Assembly: GCF_958979055.1 (NCBI RefSeq) | Contig: NC_084896.1 | Span: forward strand, 24,314,501 to 24,378,500 | DNA: 64,000 nt | DNA from: Alnus glutinosa | Taxonomy: Eukaryota; Streptophyta; Magnoliopsida; Fagales; Betulaceae | Direction: 5' to 3' | In this document: positions 10,921-24,659 of the stretch, piece after piece | Layout of the letters: every line of letters starts with the position of its first letter | Numbering within the stretch: the first letter of the stretch is position 1 | Translations under genes and position numbers: made by a program | The notes under the pieces: model-generated | Seen by the model: the letters and a program-made list of their open reading frames with translations, nothing else | Databases searched by the model: none | What the model was told of the DNA's origin: nothing

Positions 10921-11588
10921 TGAATATAGTTCCAACATATTATATTCTCATTTCACTAAAAACATAGTCAAAAAATGACTTTATTTTTTTAATCATAAAT
11001 TAATGGATTTTACGCGATTTCAATTTTCTCATTTGAGTTTTTAAAATTACATTTTAAGTCATTTGATTTTCATTTCACTCATTTCGTCCGAAACCACTTA
11101 CATATTAACCCGTTAATACTTAATACTATATATCTGTTTGAGATTGCGATTTCAAAACGTGTATTTTAAAAATAACAATCGTAAAATATGTGATTTGAAA
11201 ATTCAATTAAGCATTTAATAAAATTACAATTTAATTTTTAAAATAATACGTTTAAAAAAATATAATATTTGCCTGCGATTTGAAAACCCACATCCTCGAC
11301 AAAGTCAAGCTTTAATCCGAGATGTAAATGTATTCACTCGAAATGGGCTCAGAGGTTTGAATATAGTTGATCAGTTGGGCTGAGTTTATGGGCTCAAGGT
11401 ATCTAATCTCTCTAGCCCATAAGAGATAAAGAAATCCAAACCAAAAAGAAAAAGAAAAAGAAAAAAAAAAAAAAAAATTGAAACTGCCACACATTTTTTC
11501 ACTTTTCTAATCCGTATAAATATGTAAATGTATGACTTTCTTTTGTTAGGTAGTAATTCAGAAGCTCCAATCGTTGAGCTCAATCACC

Positions 11589-13997
11589 ATGGCCATCGAT
11601 ATCGCAACCTTGGAAGAAAGGTTCGCTCCTCTTTAATCTCGGTGTATTGTTATTATCAGTATTTTTGAATATTTCTTGAAAATTTCGATGATATTATTGC
11701 AGTACAGCAATTTCTATGATATTTTGTCTTTGTGGATTATTGACTTCGTTTCTGGAAATATGAATTTCTGGTTGTAGATAAGATTGTAAGCAGTGAATTT
11801 CACTCTTTAAGTTTTAATTCATGGGAAGGAGTTTTGTACTTCACTGTTGCCTTTTAATTTAATTTTATCTATTATGATCATTTAGGGTATAGATATGATT
11901 GTCATTAGGTGTTTGAGGGGTCCACCCAATGTGCCCGTTGTGATGGTATTGGGGTTTATTTGGCAATTGGGTTATTGCAAGTTAGTCTCAATTATAATTT
12001 CCAATTATCTGCTGATCTTTGGGTGAACAATTAAACCGTATACCTCCAAATTAGATCCACTGTTTAGCTCCTTAGGAATTATATTCAGTATTTGATTCTG
12101 AAGTTTCCAATGTCACATCAGTGCCACCATGAGCCACTGTGCCACCCTCAATCTAGAGAGTTGAGTTGTACTTGATCTTTTAACAGCAGCCATTTAGTTA
12201 AAGGCTTTTCATTTTTCTTCCCTCCCTTAAACAGGTTGCCACAGATTTTTGCCTCCGAATGATCTCTTTCATGTCCAGTCTCATGCGATACTTGAGTCTT
12301 CAGTTGTCTTCTTGCCCTCCATTATTTTGCATCAAGAGGTTTATAAAGTCCGTATCTAATTTGATTGAGGGTGAAAAAAAAAAAACAAAGAAAGAGAAAG
12401 GCAACACAATCCATTTACTATTTAAATATTATAAGCCCAAGGGTAGCTCAATCGGTTAGAAACCACATTCATGAAACGGAGGTCACTACTTCAAATCTCT
12501 TATTTCCCCTTCCCTTGAGGGCCAATTACTTATTAAAAAAAAAAAAACTACATAAATATTATGTGGAGATGACAGAGTAAAGTCACTTATGATAATTTCT
12601 TGACTTGCTAATTGAAGTTATTTTTCTTTTCATGTCACCACTTTTAATATGTACTTGATTTAATTTATTATTTAATTTTCATATTTGTTCTAGGTATATT
12701 AATTCTTGCCGGAAGCATGGTGTCCTACCTAATACTGCGATTTTGTCTGGTCTATTCAAGGTTTGGATTGATTGTATGATCTAAGTAGTTGGAATTTAGG
12801 ATTTGTTAAAACAATTATATTGTTGTTGGCTCATTGCTTTTTGTTTTTGTTTGTAAATAATTGTCAGCCTCATCATCATCATAATCCTAAATTATGTATG
12901 TGGATGTTACATGGATAACATTTGGGTATGAGCACATATGAGTACTTTGAATTAAGTTGCTTTAGAGCTGGAGTGGATGCTCTGCCTGAACTTTCTGATC
13001 TAATTAAAAACAATACTTCTCAAGTTCATCATCTGAGAAGGATATATTTAACTCTGTATTCTTCTAATATCTAAAGTTGTCTTGGACTTGTACAGGGGAC
13101 CTTATTAAAATTTTTAACACATTGTCTTCTTGTTATGCTTAGATTTAAACTTCTCTGCCTCTTGTTGAATGCAGCAAAGGAAGAATAGACATATCTTACA
13201 TTTTTCTGGGCAAGTTCCATGCATAGAACTTTGTATCCTGGATACGAGTTTTTTATTTAGTATTTTTGTATGTTGGATACGGTTTCTACAGGAATATAGA
13301 CGTCTCTTTGTATCAGGGTCTAAATATGCATTGGCTTTTATTCAAAGGAATGTGAAGTTAAACTTATTTTTTTCAATTTTTAATTATTCAGGCTGAAGTT
13401 AAAAAATCCCGCCATGAGCCATGTAGCCTGGAAATTTTCTTGGACCATCTTAAGGATATTGATTTTCATCCACTTCTCGATACATTTATGGAACTTGATG
13501 CTTCAGAGATTCAAGCGGTTGATGTACGTAATGAATCTTCATGTGTGTTTAATGGAGAATGTGCTTTGTCCTTGATGCGTGCCATCAATCAAAAGCTTCG
13601 ACGAGTTGATCTCCAGGATCTGTCATTTGGAAAGGAGTTCTTGCGGTATATATTGGTGCTTAGTTATTGTTTTAGTTCCACATTTTTTTCATCATAAATA
13701 TCTTTATTATTATTTCTGCCACCTATGATAGCGATAATAAGCTAGTGAAGCTCTATGATTTAGCCTAGGGAAATTTCATCCCATTGGAGTCTTGATAATT
13801 GAGAACAAGTGACCTTTTATTGTCTGAGTAGGCCAGTTTGAATGTGACGGGGAGAACCGGTGTGGGCATTTCAACAACATATGAAATGGATTATAAATCT
13901 GACTTTCACATGGTATTTGAAGTGAGTTCATCTTGTGGATCATGATGCTCGTATTGAGTCTATTTGTAATATGTCTGGCATCAATGTAGATTATTAC

Positions 13998-14049
<52 letters not shown>

Positions 14050-17000
14050 TACCAATATACCTCTGAAGATGAACTTCTGGAACTTTAAATGGGATCTTAA
14101 TAATGGGAGGTAAGTGTTCGATGTGAAAAGATCTTAAGACACTGTTCTTCTCATTGGAAACACAGAATTAGTAAAGGTACATTGAATGAGAGAGGCGGAG
14201 AAGAAGAAACTTTCCCTTTAAATATCTTATGTACTACTTCTTCCCTCTATAATATTCTTGACTATTATTTAGAGCAAACTACTCCCTAAACCTATTTTAG
14301 CCAATTAGCAAGTGACTTGCCAGGCTATCGAATATCTATACCATCTTGCAGTCGTTGCTTTGGATCACTTCTGCCAATGATTACTTTTTGGTGAAATTTG
14401 AACTGGTAAGAAGGGAACTTTTTTCTTTAATTTCTTTTTTGGTTTTCAGAAAGAAGCATTTCAAATGTCTATGTATCTCTCTACTGCCTTGAATTTAAGG
14501 AATGTTCATGATAGTGGTGTTTAAAATCATGTTATTGAAATCCATGCCATAGCATCTGCCATTTTGGATATTTTTATATTTTTCTTAGGTGGCCCTTACC
14601 CTTAGTTTCTCATCTTTCCTTCATTGCTCAAGTTTCCATCTAATGAGTATATATATCCTTTTGAAGTTTCCAATTGTAGCGCCTTGTGCTTTGTATGTCC
14701 TCTTGAAGTTGCCATTCAGAGTGCCTTCTGCTTACTTAATGATGCAAGAAGAGTTGGTTCTGTTTTTCATTGCTTATAGAAACGTTGTATTGATGGACTA
14801 AGTTTTTGAAGCTATAGGTCTTGCAAAGATAAATGGCATTCCAACATCAGTTTAATTTTACTCTCAGGGATCTCTCTAAGAAAGGCTTGTCATGCCAAGT
14901 CTTAACCTTGACGTCTTCACACTTCCGGAAGCTCAACATGATGGGGAAGTTCATGCAGATACACACCCTTAACCTTGACTTCAGTACCTCACTTACTAGT
15001 TTCAGGGAGGATTGTTTCTCTTGCATGCCCAATTTAACATGCCTCTCAATGTGTGAGACAAGAATTACAAATCTTTGGACAACCATTGCGGCACTTTCTA
15101 AACTCCCTTCTTTGGTTGAACTTCGGTTTCAGAATTGGCTGTGTTGCAATGATGCAGGGCCTTCTGCTGCATCATCTGATGGGAGATCAGATAAAAAAAC
15201 TGATGTCAGTCAGCAAAAGAGTGCTCCTTACATTGGAACGTCATCTATCGAAATTGACATACTCGCAGATTATAACTCAAGCATGGATGAGGCTCTCGGG
15301 AATTTGTTTTTGCTTAATGATGTGGTTATAAATGATGAAGTTCAAAGCATGATTGAGGATTCATCAGACGATGATAGTGATGTGGATTTTTCGAGTCACC
15401 AGAAAGAATATCGTTATAGTGAGCTATTATCTAATGTTTTCCCTAGGTTGAATGGACAAGTTGATCAGCAGAATGAGGTAAACCACCTGGTCCTTCTCTA
15501 TTTGATAATTCTCTTGAGTGATTATAATGCAATTAAAATGAATTAATTTAGTTGCATTAGACGATCTATTTTAGGATTTCAGTAAATTGTAATTTTCCAT
15601 ATTTCACATTATATCTTACGTTCAAACCTAAAAGAAAAAAAGAACATTAATCTTAAGTGATTATTGCATATTTGTTTCTGTTTTTGTTTTTTCTTCAGGT
15701 CAAATCTCATGGTCTATGTTAGATTCATGCCTCTAAAATGCTCTATATTTTAAGACTTTTTTAAGGGGAAAATGCTTTAGAGGTGCATTAGGTATGACTT
15801 TTTATCAATTCACTTTCTAAGGTTTAAATTTTATCATTTTACTCCTTAAGGTTTCAATTTTTATCAAATAGATCATTTAGTCTACCTTTCGTTAAACTTT
15901 TAACGATGCTGCCATGTCACCTTTAATAAAAAATAAAAATAGAGAAAATAGAGAACACAAATTAAAATTAAAACTATATATATATATAGAGCCCCCCCCC
16001 CCCCCCCCCCCAAAAAAAAAAAAATGGGGGTAGCTGCACCGGCCACCCCCAGAGGACCACTCCACCTCTGGTGTTTTTATTTTATTTTAATAATATATGT
16101 TTTTAAATTTTTTCTTTTTAATTTTTTTTTTTTTTTATATTTATATTTATAATTATAATTTTTTTCCCTTTCTTTTCTTTTTATATTTTTTTATGAAATA
16201 GGAAACGTGTCGTATCTGATTGGGTACGACTTGGCAGCACTGTTAGAAATTTAATAGAAGGTAGACAAAAGGATTTATTTGATAACAATGGAAACCTTTG
16301 ATTTGATAAAAAGTCATACCTCAGGGACCTCTGGAGCATTTTCCCCTTTTTTTAATGCCTTGGTAATGCATAAATGTCCATGAATGTTATTGTTTCCTTA
16401 CAATCCAACCCTTGTCTTGATAAAGAAATTTCTATTGTAAATTGATGTTAATTTTACAAATGTAGATATAGGGGATGTACACATGTGTTTCTGTATTCTA
16501 CATGCATCATATCATTATTCTCCTCTGACTTCCCATCTTTTAAGCCATTACATTGAATTCCGAACTTGTTTCGCAGGTTTCTTTTGATACATTATACAAT
16601 CAAAATGGAGAAGAGTCTTTGGCAGGCGCCTTTACTAGGCAAATTGCAGATGTTGCTTTGAAGTTTATTTCTTGTCATGCTTCACCGATATGCTTTGAGA
16701 AACACTACAGAGAGTACATGATAGCTTCATTACCCCATTTGAAAGTTTTAGATAACTTGCCTATAAGAAAGATTGATAGGGAAAGGGCTACAGTTACCTT
16801 TTCACAATACTTTGAGTATCTACCCTACAAAAGGAAGCATAAAGAGAGTGTTGTTAGTATCTTACAAAAGCGTGAAATAAGAGCGAGCCACAATCATGTG
16901 CGGACTCCGAAGCAAAAGTCGTTTTGTACCTCTGGAAAGTCAAAATATTTTTACACTAGGTCTCTTTGTGCTGCCAAAGTTGGGTCTTCTGCTTGGCCTT

Positions 17001-20000
17001 TCTTGCATCCGCTTTCAATTTCAAGCAGTGGTTTGGGAGATGAAGGAATGAGCTTTCGTCCAAGGCAGTTTGAGTATCACCCATCTGATTCTAGCCTAAT
17101 GGTCTTTGGAACTTTGGATGGTGAAGTAGTTGTAATCAACCATGAGAAAGAACAAATTGTTAATTATATCCCATCACTTGGTGCAATGAACAGTGTGTTG
17201 GGACTCTGTTGGCTCAAGAAGTATCCCTCCAAGGTATATGATACCTGCATGGAATGTGTTAGATATAGATAAATTTGTAATGCTGTATTATTCTATAAGC
17301 ATATATCCTCTACAATTACAATGTCTTTCCTGGGAAAATATTGTTGCGTTGATATTTGCAGAGTGCTACACCATCTGTCTTCAGATTGTTTTTTGGTTTC
17401 CTTTAATCCTTATATGAAGCCATGCAGGTGATAATTTGGTTCTACATAAATAAATGTTGTGTTCTATGGCTAGTAACTGCAAGAATTGCTAACTGCAGGA
17501 TGCATTATTTGACTCTCATGATCAGTAAGCATACTTCCAAAAGGATCGTTTAAATTAAAGAGGAAATCCAAAATTTGTGCTGGTCATGATGTTACTGCTT
17601 AAAATGGAATAGTTGACTTTCAAAGTTGATGCATTTTTAGAGTGTTCTTTTTAGTTGATTTTATTCATGATTTTAGTTCTTTCTAATTAGTTTTTTTTTT
17701 CCTCTTGGTGAATGTCAGCTCATAGCAGGTTCAGATAATGGTTCATTGAAATTGTATGATATCCAACATATGACACCAAGAACTATGGGCATATATAATA
17801 GTGCTGGTTGTGTCACCTTTGATGAGTTCGACCAATTGACGTCTGTTCATGTTAACTCTACGGATGAACTTTTTCTTGCAAGTGGATACTCAAGGAATGT
17901 TGCATTATATGACATTAGTTGTGGAAGACGCTTACAGGTGTTCTCTGATATGCATCGGGAGCATATTAATGTAGTGAAGTTTGCTAACTATTCCCCATCA
18001 GTTTTTGCTACTTCTTCCTTTGATCAAGATGTCAAGATGTGGGACTTAAGACAGAAACCAATATGGCCTTGCTATACTGCTTCAAGCTCTAGGGGCAATG
18101 TGATGGTTTGCTTTTCTCCAGATGATCACTATCTTCTAGTGTCAGCTGTTGACAATGAGGTAATGTTTGGATTAATTTACAGTATGAGTTGGGGGTGTCA
18201 ATTTGCTTCTACGTTCTTGAATATTCAACTTATGCTCAGGTCTCATCCTAGGAGTTTGGTTCCTAAGTCTCAAACTTTAAATGATGATTGGTCCAGGCAC
18301 AATATTGTTTGTCTTATTTAACAAGAAATATGGTTAGAGCCTATCTTGAAGCCCAACTTTTGAAATGGAAAGCTTCAGTAAACAGGATTACATCACTTTT
18401 TTTTTTCCTGTAAAATTCTTCTATGTGATTTCTTTTGCGTCCATAATTTTCAATTACTATTTTTGGTTTTTCGCTTTTATCCTTCTTTTGTTTGAAGCCC
18501 ATTGATGATTGGTAGTTTTCGGTGATAAAAAATCTAGACCCTATGTCACAGGGTCATGATATGCATAGGGGTAGGATTTGGTCCTGAACCAATGCCATGA
18601 AAGCTTCTTGTGTGAATATGGCTTCCATAAAGTTTCAATTTGCTCCAATAGGCAAGTGGTAGATAAATGGGCCATAGTGCCTAGTCATCTATGTATCGTT
18701 TTCTGTTGAAAATTATTTGTGGCATGGTGGCCTGTTTGGAAGGAAAGAAATGGAGTATATTTTCTGGTGGTGGTACTAGGTATAACTGGGTTCTTATTAG
18801 GATAATACCAACTTAGTTACTTTTTGGTGTAAATCCATACCTCAGTCTATGCTTCAGAGGGATGCCATTATTGATTGATGTATTTAATGTGCATATAGGC
18901 CTTGTTGAGACATTTTCATCTTAGTTATTGGTATATATTTTGCTTGGATACTTTGTTTATGTACTTAATGAAATCTCAATAATATTATCATTATAATCTT
19001 TTAAGATTTGAAGTGCACTTGACACTAACACGTGAACATTCTCAGGTTAGACAACTTCTGGCTGTTGATGGGAGGCTCCACTTGAAGTTTGAGATAGCTT
19101 CTACAGAAAGCTCTCAGAACTACACCCGTTCCTATTACATGAATGGAAGGGACTATATTATCAGTGGTAGTTCTGATGAACATGTAGTCCGCATTTGCTG
19201 TGCTCAAACTGGAAGGCGTCTCAAGGATCTTGCTTTGGAGGTACCTCTGTCTTTATATTCACATGTTTTGGTTTATACTTAGGTATCATACTGTGTGAAC
19301 CACTTATGGATATGGCTGCATATATTTAAAAGGCCTCAATGCTGAAATATGAGAAATACCTCTTGTGTGTGACTTACATTTGGCCTCCCAAACTTTATCA
19401 AGGTTGTGGAGCTTCTTTATATCCCGAGAACCACACAGGAAAGGAAAATGGCTATTCTCTTGTGTTTTTTTGTTTATCAGTGTGGCTTGCACCATTCACG
19501 TGGATAAAATGAGTGCATCAACAAAATTGTGGATATGATGAAATGCAATTATATTCAAAGGTTTGGCTTGATAAATGACTAGTGAGCTTGTTATGCTGTT
19601 TTCATCTTAAATAACAAAGATGAATGCCTTCTTAACTATGATCTGTTACTTCTTTTGATATACTTTATAATCAATCTTCTATTGTTGACACAACTTTGTA
19701 ATATATATATACTATAGATGAGGCGTTCCAGGTAAACAATGCTATTTAAGTGCATTGGTAGAAAGTTAAATAAAATTAGAAACTCTAGGAAAAGGAAGAA
19801 GTTAAGAATTGTGACAAAGAAAATCCTTTAGATTTCCTGTCTTTCAAAGGAAAAAGAAATTAAGAAATGAGGGAACTGATAGGTTGTAGATGGTGCTTGA
19901 AATGATGCCGATGTTGTTTCATCCTGTTTGAAGTGAGATATGTATGACATAGTTGATGCTATTCTGTGATGCAACAGGGTTTAATGGTGGCATGATTTTT

Positions 20001-23000
20001 TTGGGCCTTTTTCTTCAATCTCTTTTAAATTCCAATGATGATGCATATAGGAGGTTAAAACAAATTTACTTATCAAAAAATAAAAAATAAAAACGATAAT
20101 AATAAAGAAAGAACATAACTTTCAGAAACTGGTGAGCTATACTTACTATACCACAGTTGATATCAATCAAATCAATTTATGTTGTTCCATAATTGTAGTC
20201 AGCTCCAGTCAGTTCTTCTTCCTATTTTTGGTTAGAAACTCCCTCAATAAACAAGCCTTTAATACTATCTTTCTTGCTTGTTGTATCAAGAGTATTTCTT
20301 TTATTAAAATACAAGGTTTTTGACATCAGTGCAGTCTTTTATTAGAAATTTGTAAATCATTATTGCAAGACTAAATAGTAAAATTAAAATAAATATTTTT
20401 TCATCAAATGTCAAAGATAAATTTCAATATCAAGACAATTTTTTCCATAAAGAATGTATTTTAAGACCAAAGTAAGAATCTGTTAGGATGAATTTAAAAA
20501 ATATTCATTTTATATTCCATTAGGACTTTTTATGCTTTCGTCCAGATGCAAATCTTTATCTCTTTTCACTTATATATGTGGAAATGTGTAATGTATAACA
20601 ATTTTGGTTGCATTGCCAAATCCACTATCATCTTAGATGGCTTTCCAAAAAGAAGTTATTGTGCGAAAGGGCTCGTGTGATTCTCCAATTTCATAATAAG
20701 AATTAGACTAGAAATGAGGAAGAGAAAGAGGGTGATTCTAGTTTTTAGAAAATTTAAGGGAAAATTATGCTTTGTACCTCCAAACTACCTCTTCTTTTTC
20801 AAACACCCCAAAACTACCAATTTTGACACTTTGAATCCCAAATCAAGGTTTTAATGTTACTCTGCATCCGTGTTAATGTCAAGTGTTATTGGATGGAAAC
20901 ATGCAATTGACCCATTTGAAATATCAAAACTACCCCTAAAATTTAAAAAAGAAAAAGAAATAACAAACAATTTGATGTAAGTTCACATACAAGGTCAATC
21001 TGGTCATTTCAATTGGGTTGAATGCATGCACATGTCACGTTAAGAATTTTCTGTCCGAAATAATGCCTGGATCTAATGAAGGATGCGAAGTGTCATTAAA
21101 ACTTTAGGTTGGGATGCAAAGTGTCCAAATTGGTAATTTTGGGGATGTTTAGAAAAGTGGTGGTGCTCTGGGGGTACAAAGCGTAGTTTTCCAAAATTTT
21201 AATAAGGTAGATCATAGAGGTATTGCTAATGCGCTCTAACTCCAATAGCACTTTCTCTCCCCAAAAAATTGGGTGGAAGGTGAGGTAGTAGGTTCAAGGC
21301 CAACTAAGTGTGTGTAACTTACCATAAAGAAAACAAATCTGATCATAAACAAAGTTAGACGAGGACAAAATTAAAATCTAAATCCAACAGTAGAAGGGTT
21401 TTACTGAAAAATTAACTGTAAGAAAATGAGCCTGCATTATTAATTGGATATAAGCTTCTCTTTCATTCATTTTCATGATTCATGACCGTGATAAAGGAAT
21501 TTAGATTGCTAGATTGTTGATCACAAAAGGAAACTAATCTGAAACACCATTGAATACAAGCAAAAACAAACGGAAAAAATTGGAGATAAAATTTATATAC
21601 AAGTACGAAAAGACAGCACGCCTTAAGAGCTAGTAGTCCTTTTCGAACTCTGTACCCAGAAATTCTTCTCCTTCCTATTGAACTCTAATCCCTTTGAAAA
21701 ATTATTGAGAAAGATTATGTTCATTTGCTACATTTCGCTGTTCTATTACTATTCTTGGGACAACTATGAGATTTGTGCTTTTGTTTTGCAGGGAAGTGGC
21801 TCAGGGTCTATGTTTGTGCAATCTTTGAGGGGTGATCCTTTCAGAGTGAGTTCTGCATTTTACTACTCATACTCATATACTTGACCATCTATGGTAAACG
21901 TAGTGGTGTACTTATGAAATGATTTAACATTATGCTGGTGCAAAAAGTAGAGCATTGACGTTTTGGACATGTTGATGGATGATTTTTCCTTTGCTTTCTA
22001 AGATATTGATTTGCTATCTCTATAGCTTCCCTTGTTAATTTTATTTAGTGCTACATCTGAAAACATTAGAGTGATGCTTATTTTTTCTTTCTCCCAAAAA
22101 CCATTCACCTCAAAAGCCACTTGTACTAGTCATCATGCTTGATAGTTGATACAACATTGACATGCCAATGCAGTTGTCATTGAGACACATTGCACTCCCT
22201 TCCAGATGATAATTTCATGATCAAATAATTTATATGCTTGATGCATCAAACGTTTGTTATATATTCATACCTCTTCCTGTTAAGCTCTTGAAAAGTGTCT
22301 TGGTTTTCTTTTAATGCACATTGCGTAAATGTTCTTATTAATAATATTTTCTTTACTTAAAATAAAAATCTCTATATTTTGTTAAAAGTAATTTGGTTCT
22401 ATAACTTCTTGTTAGATTTGTTGTATTTAATAACTAACCCCCAATTAGTATATTATTATATTCATATATAATAAAAGGTCATACATGATGTCCTTTACAT
22501 ATTTTTATGTATCTATCATGTAAATAATGTGGATTCATTGTTGGAGTCGGGCACTATCAGGTTACAGGTGAACTTGTCCAATTTCTCTGTCATTATGACC
22601 TCTTTAATCTTTTCAAAATCTTCTAGGGTGTCAGTTGTTTCCCCTAAAATTTAAATGGCTCAATTCCTATTTGTTTGTCATCTTAAGGATAAATCTATAG
22701 CCATTAACGGGAGAATCAAGGATGGCAGTCATCTCATAAGAAATAAGATTTCATAAACTACAAGAATTGATTTTATGTCATGCATCATGGTGAGGACTGA
22801 CTCTCTATATTCCAAATGCTCCTGTAGAAGATGATGAATTTGTCATTAAATTCTTTATAAGATATTGAATATAATCATCAAATTACTCTGAACGACCATA
22901 AGCCATTAAATGATTTGTTGACCTAGACATAATAAGAAGGCAATTATTGGGTCAGGTTTTTCCCATCAGGTGACTGAACCCTCCAACATTATGCAGGAAT

Positions 23001-23414
23001 AATCAAGTAGCTATGAAAGTTCAACCCCTTTTACTAGCTGCTTCTGAATTTTTCTTTTTTAATAATTTAAGTTGCCAAATTGTTGTTCTGCTACTTATGC
23101 AACTACGGTGCTTCCACCATTGAAAAGAAGTTTTATTTTTTGGTTTTTCCCTTTCTGTTTCTCAATGTCCTTGCTCCCAGGATTTCAACATGAGTATCTT
23201 AGCAGCCTATATGCGTCCAAGCTCAAAGTCTGAGATTGTCAAGGTATAATTCCCGCCTTGTATCCTTTATGCTGTTGGATGTCTGTCTTTCTGTATTACT
23301 GTGAAAAATATCTAAAGTACAAACACGCAGGTCAATTTGCTAGCATCAAATGACTATGCCAAGGAGCATTCGTACCGCCGGCATTCCTGCCCATCCAACA
23401 GTATGGGAGGTTGA
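11589..23414 (+). CDS. LRR plus WD40-repeat protein, ten exons
   Basis: Exons by splice phase: 11589-11620, 12694-12760, 13392-13645, 14868-15477, 16577-17233, 17719-18159, 19046-19240, 21792-21845, 23181-23243, 23331-23414. They total 2457 nt for 818 residues, every junction is GT-AG and the phases agree throughout. The N-terminal half (about residues 70-270) has leucine-rich repeats of the U2A'-like kind (LRRVDLQDLSF, VLTLTSSHFRKLNMMG, NLTCLSMCETRITNLW). An acidic linker (DSSDDDSDVD) follows. The C-terminal half (about 490-760) has WD40 blades (LKLYDI, VALYDISCGRRLQVF, VKMWDLRQ). The blade ATSSFDQDVKMWDLR (about 637-651) fits a DWD box, which in other proteins contacts DDB1 of CUL4 ubiquitin ligases; a substrate-receptor role is inference. 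Intron 7 (2.55 kb) and intron 4 hold Mutator-type MITEs, and intron 1 holds a SINE. I recognise the architecture but not a named orthologue. Confidence 0.88.
12433..12552 (+). mobile_element. tRNA-derived SINE in intron 1 of the LRR-WD40 gene
   Basis: The body has an A-box-like ggtagctcaatcggttag and a B-box-like ggtcactacttcaaatct, then an A run ending in ctaca. The direct repeat TAAATATTAT flanks it (12423-12432 and 12553-12562). About 120 bp, same strand as the host gene, between exons 1 and 2. Confidence 0.8.
13991..14050 (+). repeat. (ATT)n microsatellite, about 19 units
   Basis: Nearly pure ATT array of about 60 bp in intron 3 of the LRR-WD40 gene. Likely length-polymorphic. Confidence 0.95.
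15765..16346. mobile_element. Mutator-type MITE (582 bp) in intron 4 of the LRR-WD40 gene
   Basis: Long terminal inverted repeats (about 140 bp, imperfect) start GGGGAAAATGCT on both sides. The flanks cttttttaa (15756-15764) and tttttttaa (16347-16355) form a 9-bp duplication with one mismatch, as Mutator elements make. The centre holds a roughly 20-bp C run (15991-16010), then a GC-rich patch with gggggtagctgcaccggcca, then AT-rich sequence. No coding capacity. Confidence 0.8.
20758..21192. mobile_element. Mutator-type MITE (435 bp) in intron 7 of the LRR-WD40 gene
   Basis: Inverted repeats of about 85 bp begin gggaaaattatgctttgtac on the left and ggaaaactacgctttgtacc (reverse complement) on the right. 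The flanking 9-mers aaaatttaa (20749-20757) and aaaatttta (21193-21201) differ at one position. Both arms contain accaattttgacactttg-type sequence. No coding sequence. Confidence 0.75.
21225..21340 (+). mobile_element. Possible SINE remnant
   Basis: The stretch gaggtagtaggttcaaggcc (about 21281-21300) resembles a pol III B box, and the unit ends in an A-rich tail after gtgtgtaacttaccataaag. A shorter relative of this tail (gtgtgacttaccaataaaaa) ends the sequence at about 28323-28342. No target duplication was found, so this is tentative. Confidence 0.35.
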
Positions 23415-24560
23415 TGTATATACATTCTTTTGTACGGATTTTCTTCGTTTACATTGATACGGTAATCAAGACCGTTCATCAATGATTGTTGGGCACTCGT
23501 CATTCATTGGCCACCACCTTAATGGATGGGACCAACCGCTTTGTACTCCTGAAATGTGTGCTTGGGTTGTGCCTTCCGTGTATTGTCTGGCACCTGTAAT
23601 TATTGACTATACACTCTCACTAGCCTTCTCATTTTTATTTTTATTTTACTGTAGATATGTATTCAGCAGTTTGTAGCTAGAGTAAATGGTATAATCTTAA
23701 AGAAAGACAAAGACTATGGAAAAGGACGGATAGCTGTATTCTTATCCGGTTGTTGATGGATGCGTGCAATGGTCTGCACAAGGTATGTTGTAGAGTTGTT
23801 GTAATTTAAGGTGGATGAGATGTGCACGGGATAGAGATTGGGATTTCTGGCAATTTGGGCAATACATTGGGAGAGAGCTTATATGGGTTTGATTGTCCAA
23901 ATAAATTTTGGACTGTTCGGCTAGTTGTATGAGCAGATGAGTTTTATATCGACGGTCTAAATTGCGGAAGATCCCAATGATACAGCATCAAGGCTTTCTT
24001 TTCTTTTGTTTTTTATCTTCCCGGACAATTTACTGACCTGTGCAGGAAACATTCTAGTCTTGACTTTTTGGAACCATTACATAGTTATAGTTTTGGAGAT
24101 ATTCATGGCACTGTTTGGCAAGTGACTTGTTAATGCAGTGGGTTGTTATTTTTTAGAGTTAGTGAAGTGGTAGATGTGATATAAAATAAAAAAATTTGTA
24201 TAGAAAAATGAAAAAAATAAAATAAAATTATATTTTAGGGAAGTTTTTATTTGGTAGTAATAAAAAAATTACGGTCGTATGGTTTGTTTTATTTATAAAT
24301 AAATAATCCTTATACGAAGATCAATAAAAAAAAAAAATGTATTTTTATCGCATGCAAAGAGACAAAAGAAGCTACCAGCAACCTTCAATGCTGCAGTCTG
24401 CAGAAAACGCGTGGGCAGAGGGCCTGAACCACAGCTCATACACTCTGCTACCGAGGTACTTTTTACCATTTTCAAAGACCATCCAAAACCTCCAGCTGTT
24501 CTCTTGTCCCATTGATTTTACTCACCCTCGTACAGTACACTCAACTTCCAGCTAGCTAGC
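23415..24560 (+). other. 3' flank of the LRR-WD40 gene and upstream region of the snakin gene
   Basis: The first part is probably 3' untranslated sequence of the LRR-WD40 gene (stop at 23412-23414); no single polyadenylation signal could be picked. 24180-24340 is AT-rich. The last 200 bp before 24561 are less AT-rich and act as the snakin upstream region. No further gene seen. Confidence 0.45.
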
Positions 24561-24568
24561 TATAAATG
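24561..24568 (+). promoter_or_regulatory. TATA box of the snakin gene
   Basis: TATAAATG, preceded by a gctagctagc repeat, lies 92 bp upstream of the start codon at 24660. This leaves room for a short leader (start expected near 24590-24600, in a tract of actcacacacttg). Confidence 0.7.
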
Positions 24569-24659
24569 TTACCTCTTACTCACACACTTGCTTCAATATA
24601 CTCAAGTACAGTAAAACCTTTGCAGCTCTGATCGCACAAGCTAGCCTGCCAAAGCAAAG

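Noticed and set aside
14589..14801. Frame immediately before exon 4 of the LRR-WD40 gene
   Set aside because: Intron sequence: splice phase and LRR continuity require the acceptor at 14866-14867.
14833..14867. ATG at 14833 as the start of a separate protein
   Set aside because: The frame is the exon-4 frame extended into the intron. Joining exon 3 to 14868 restores an uninterrupted LRR.
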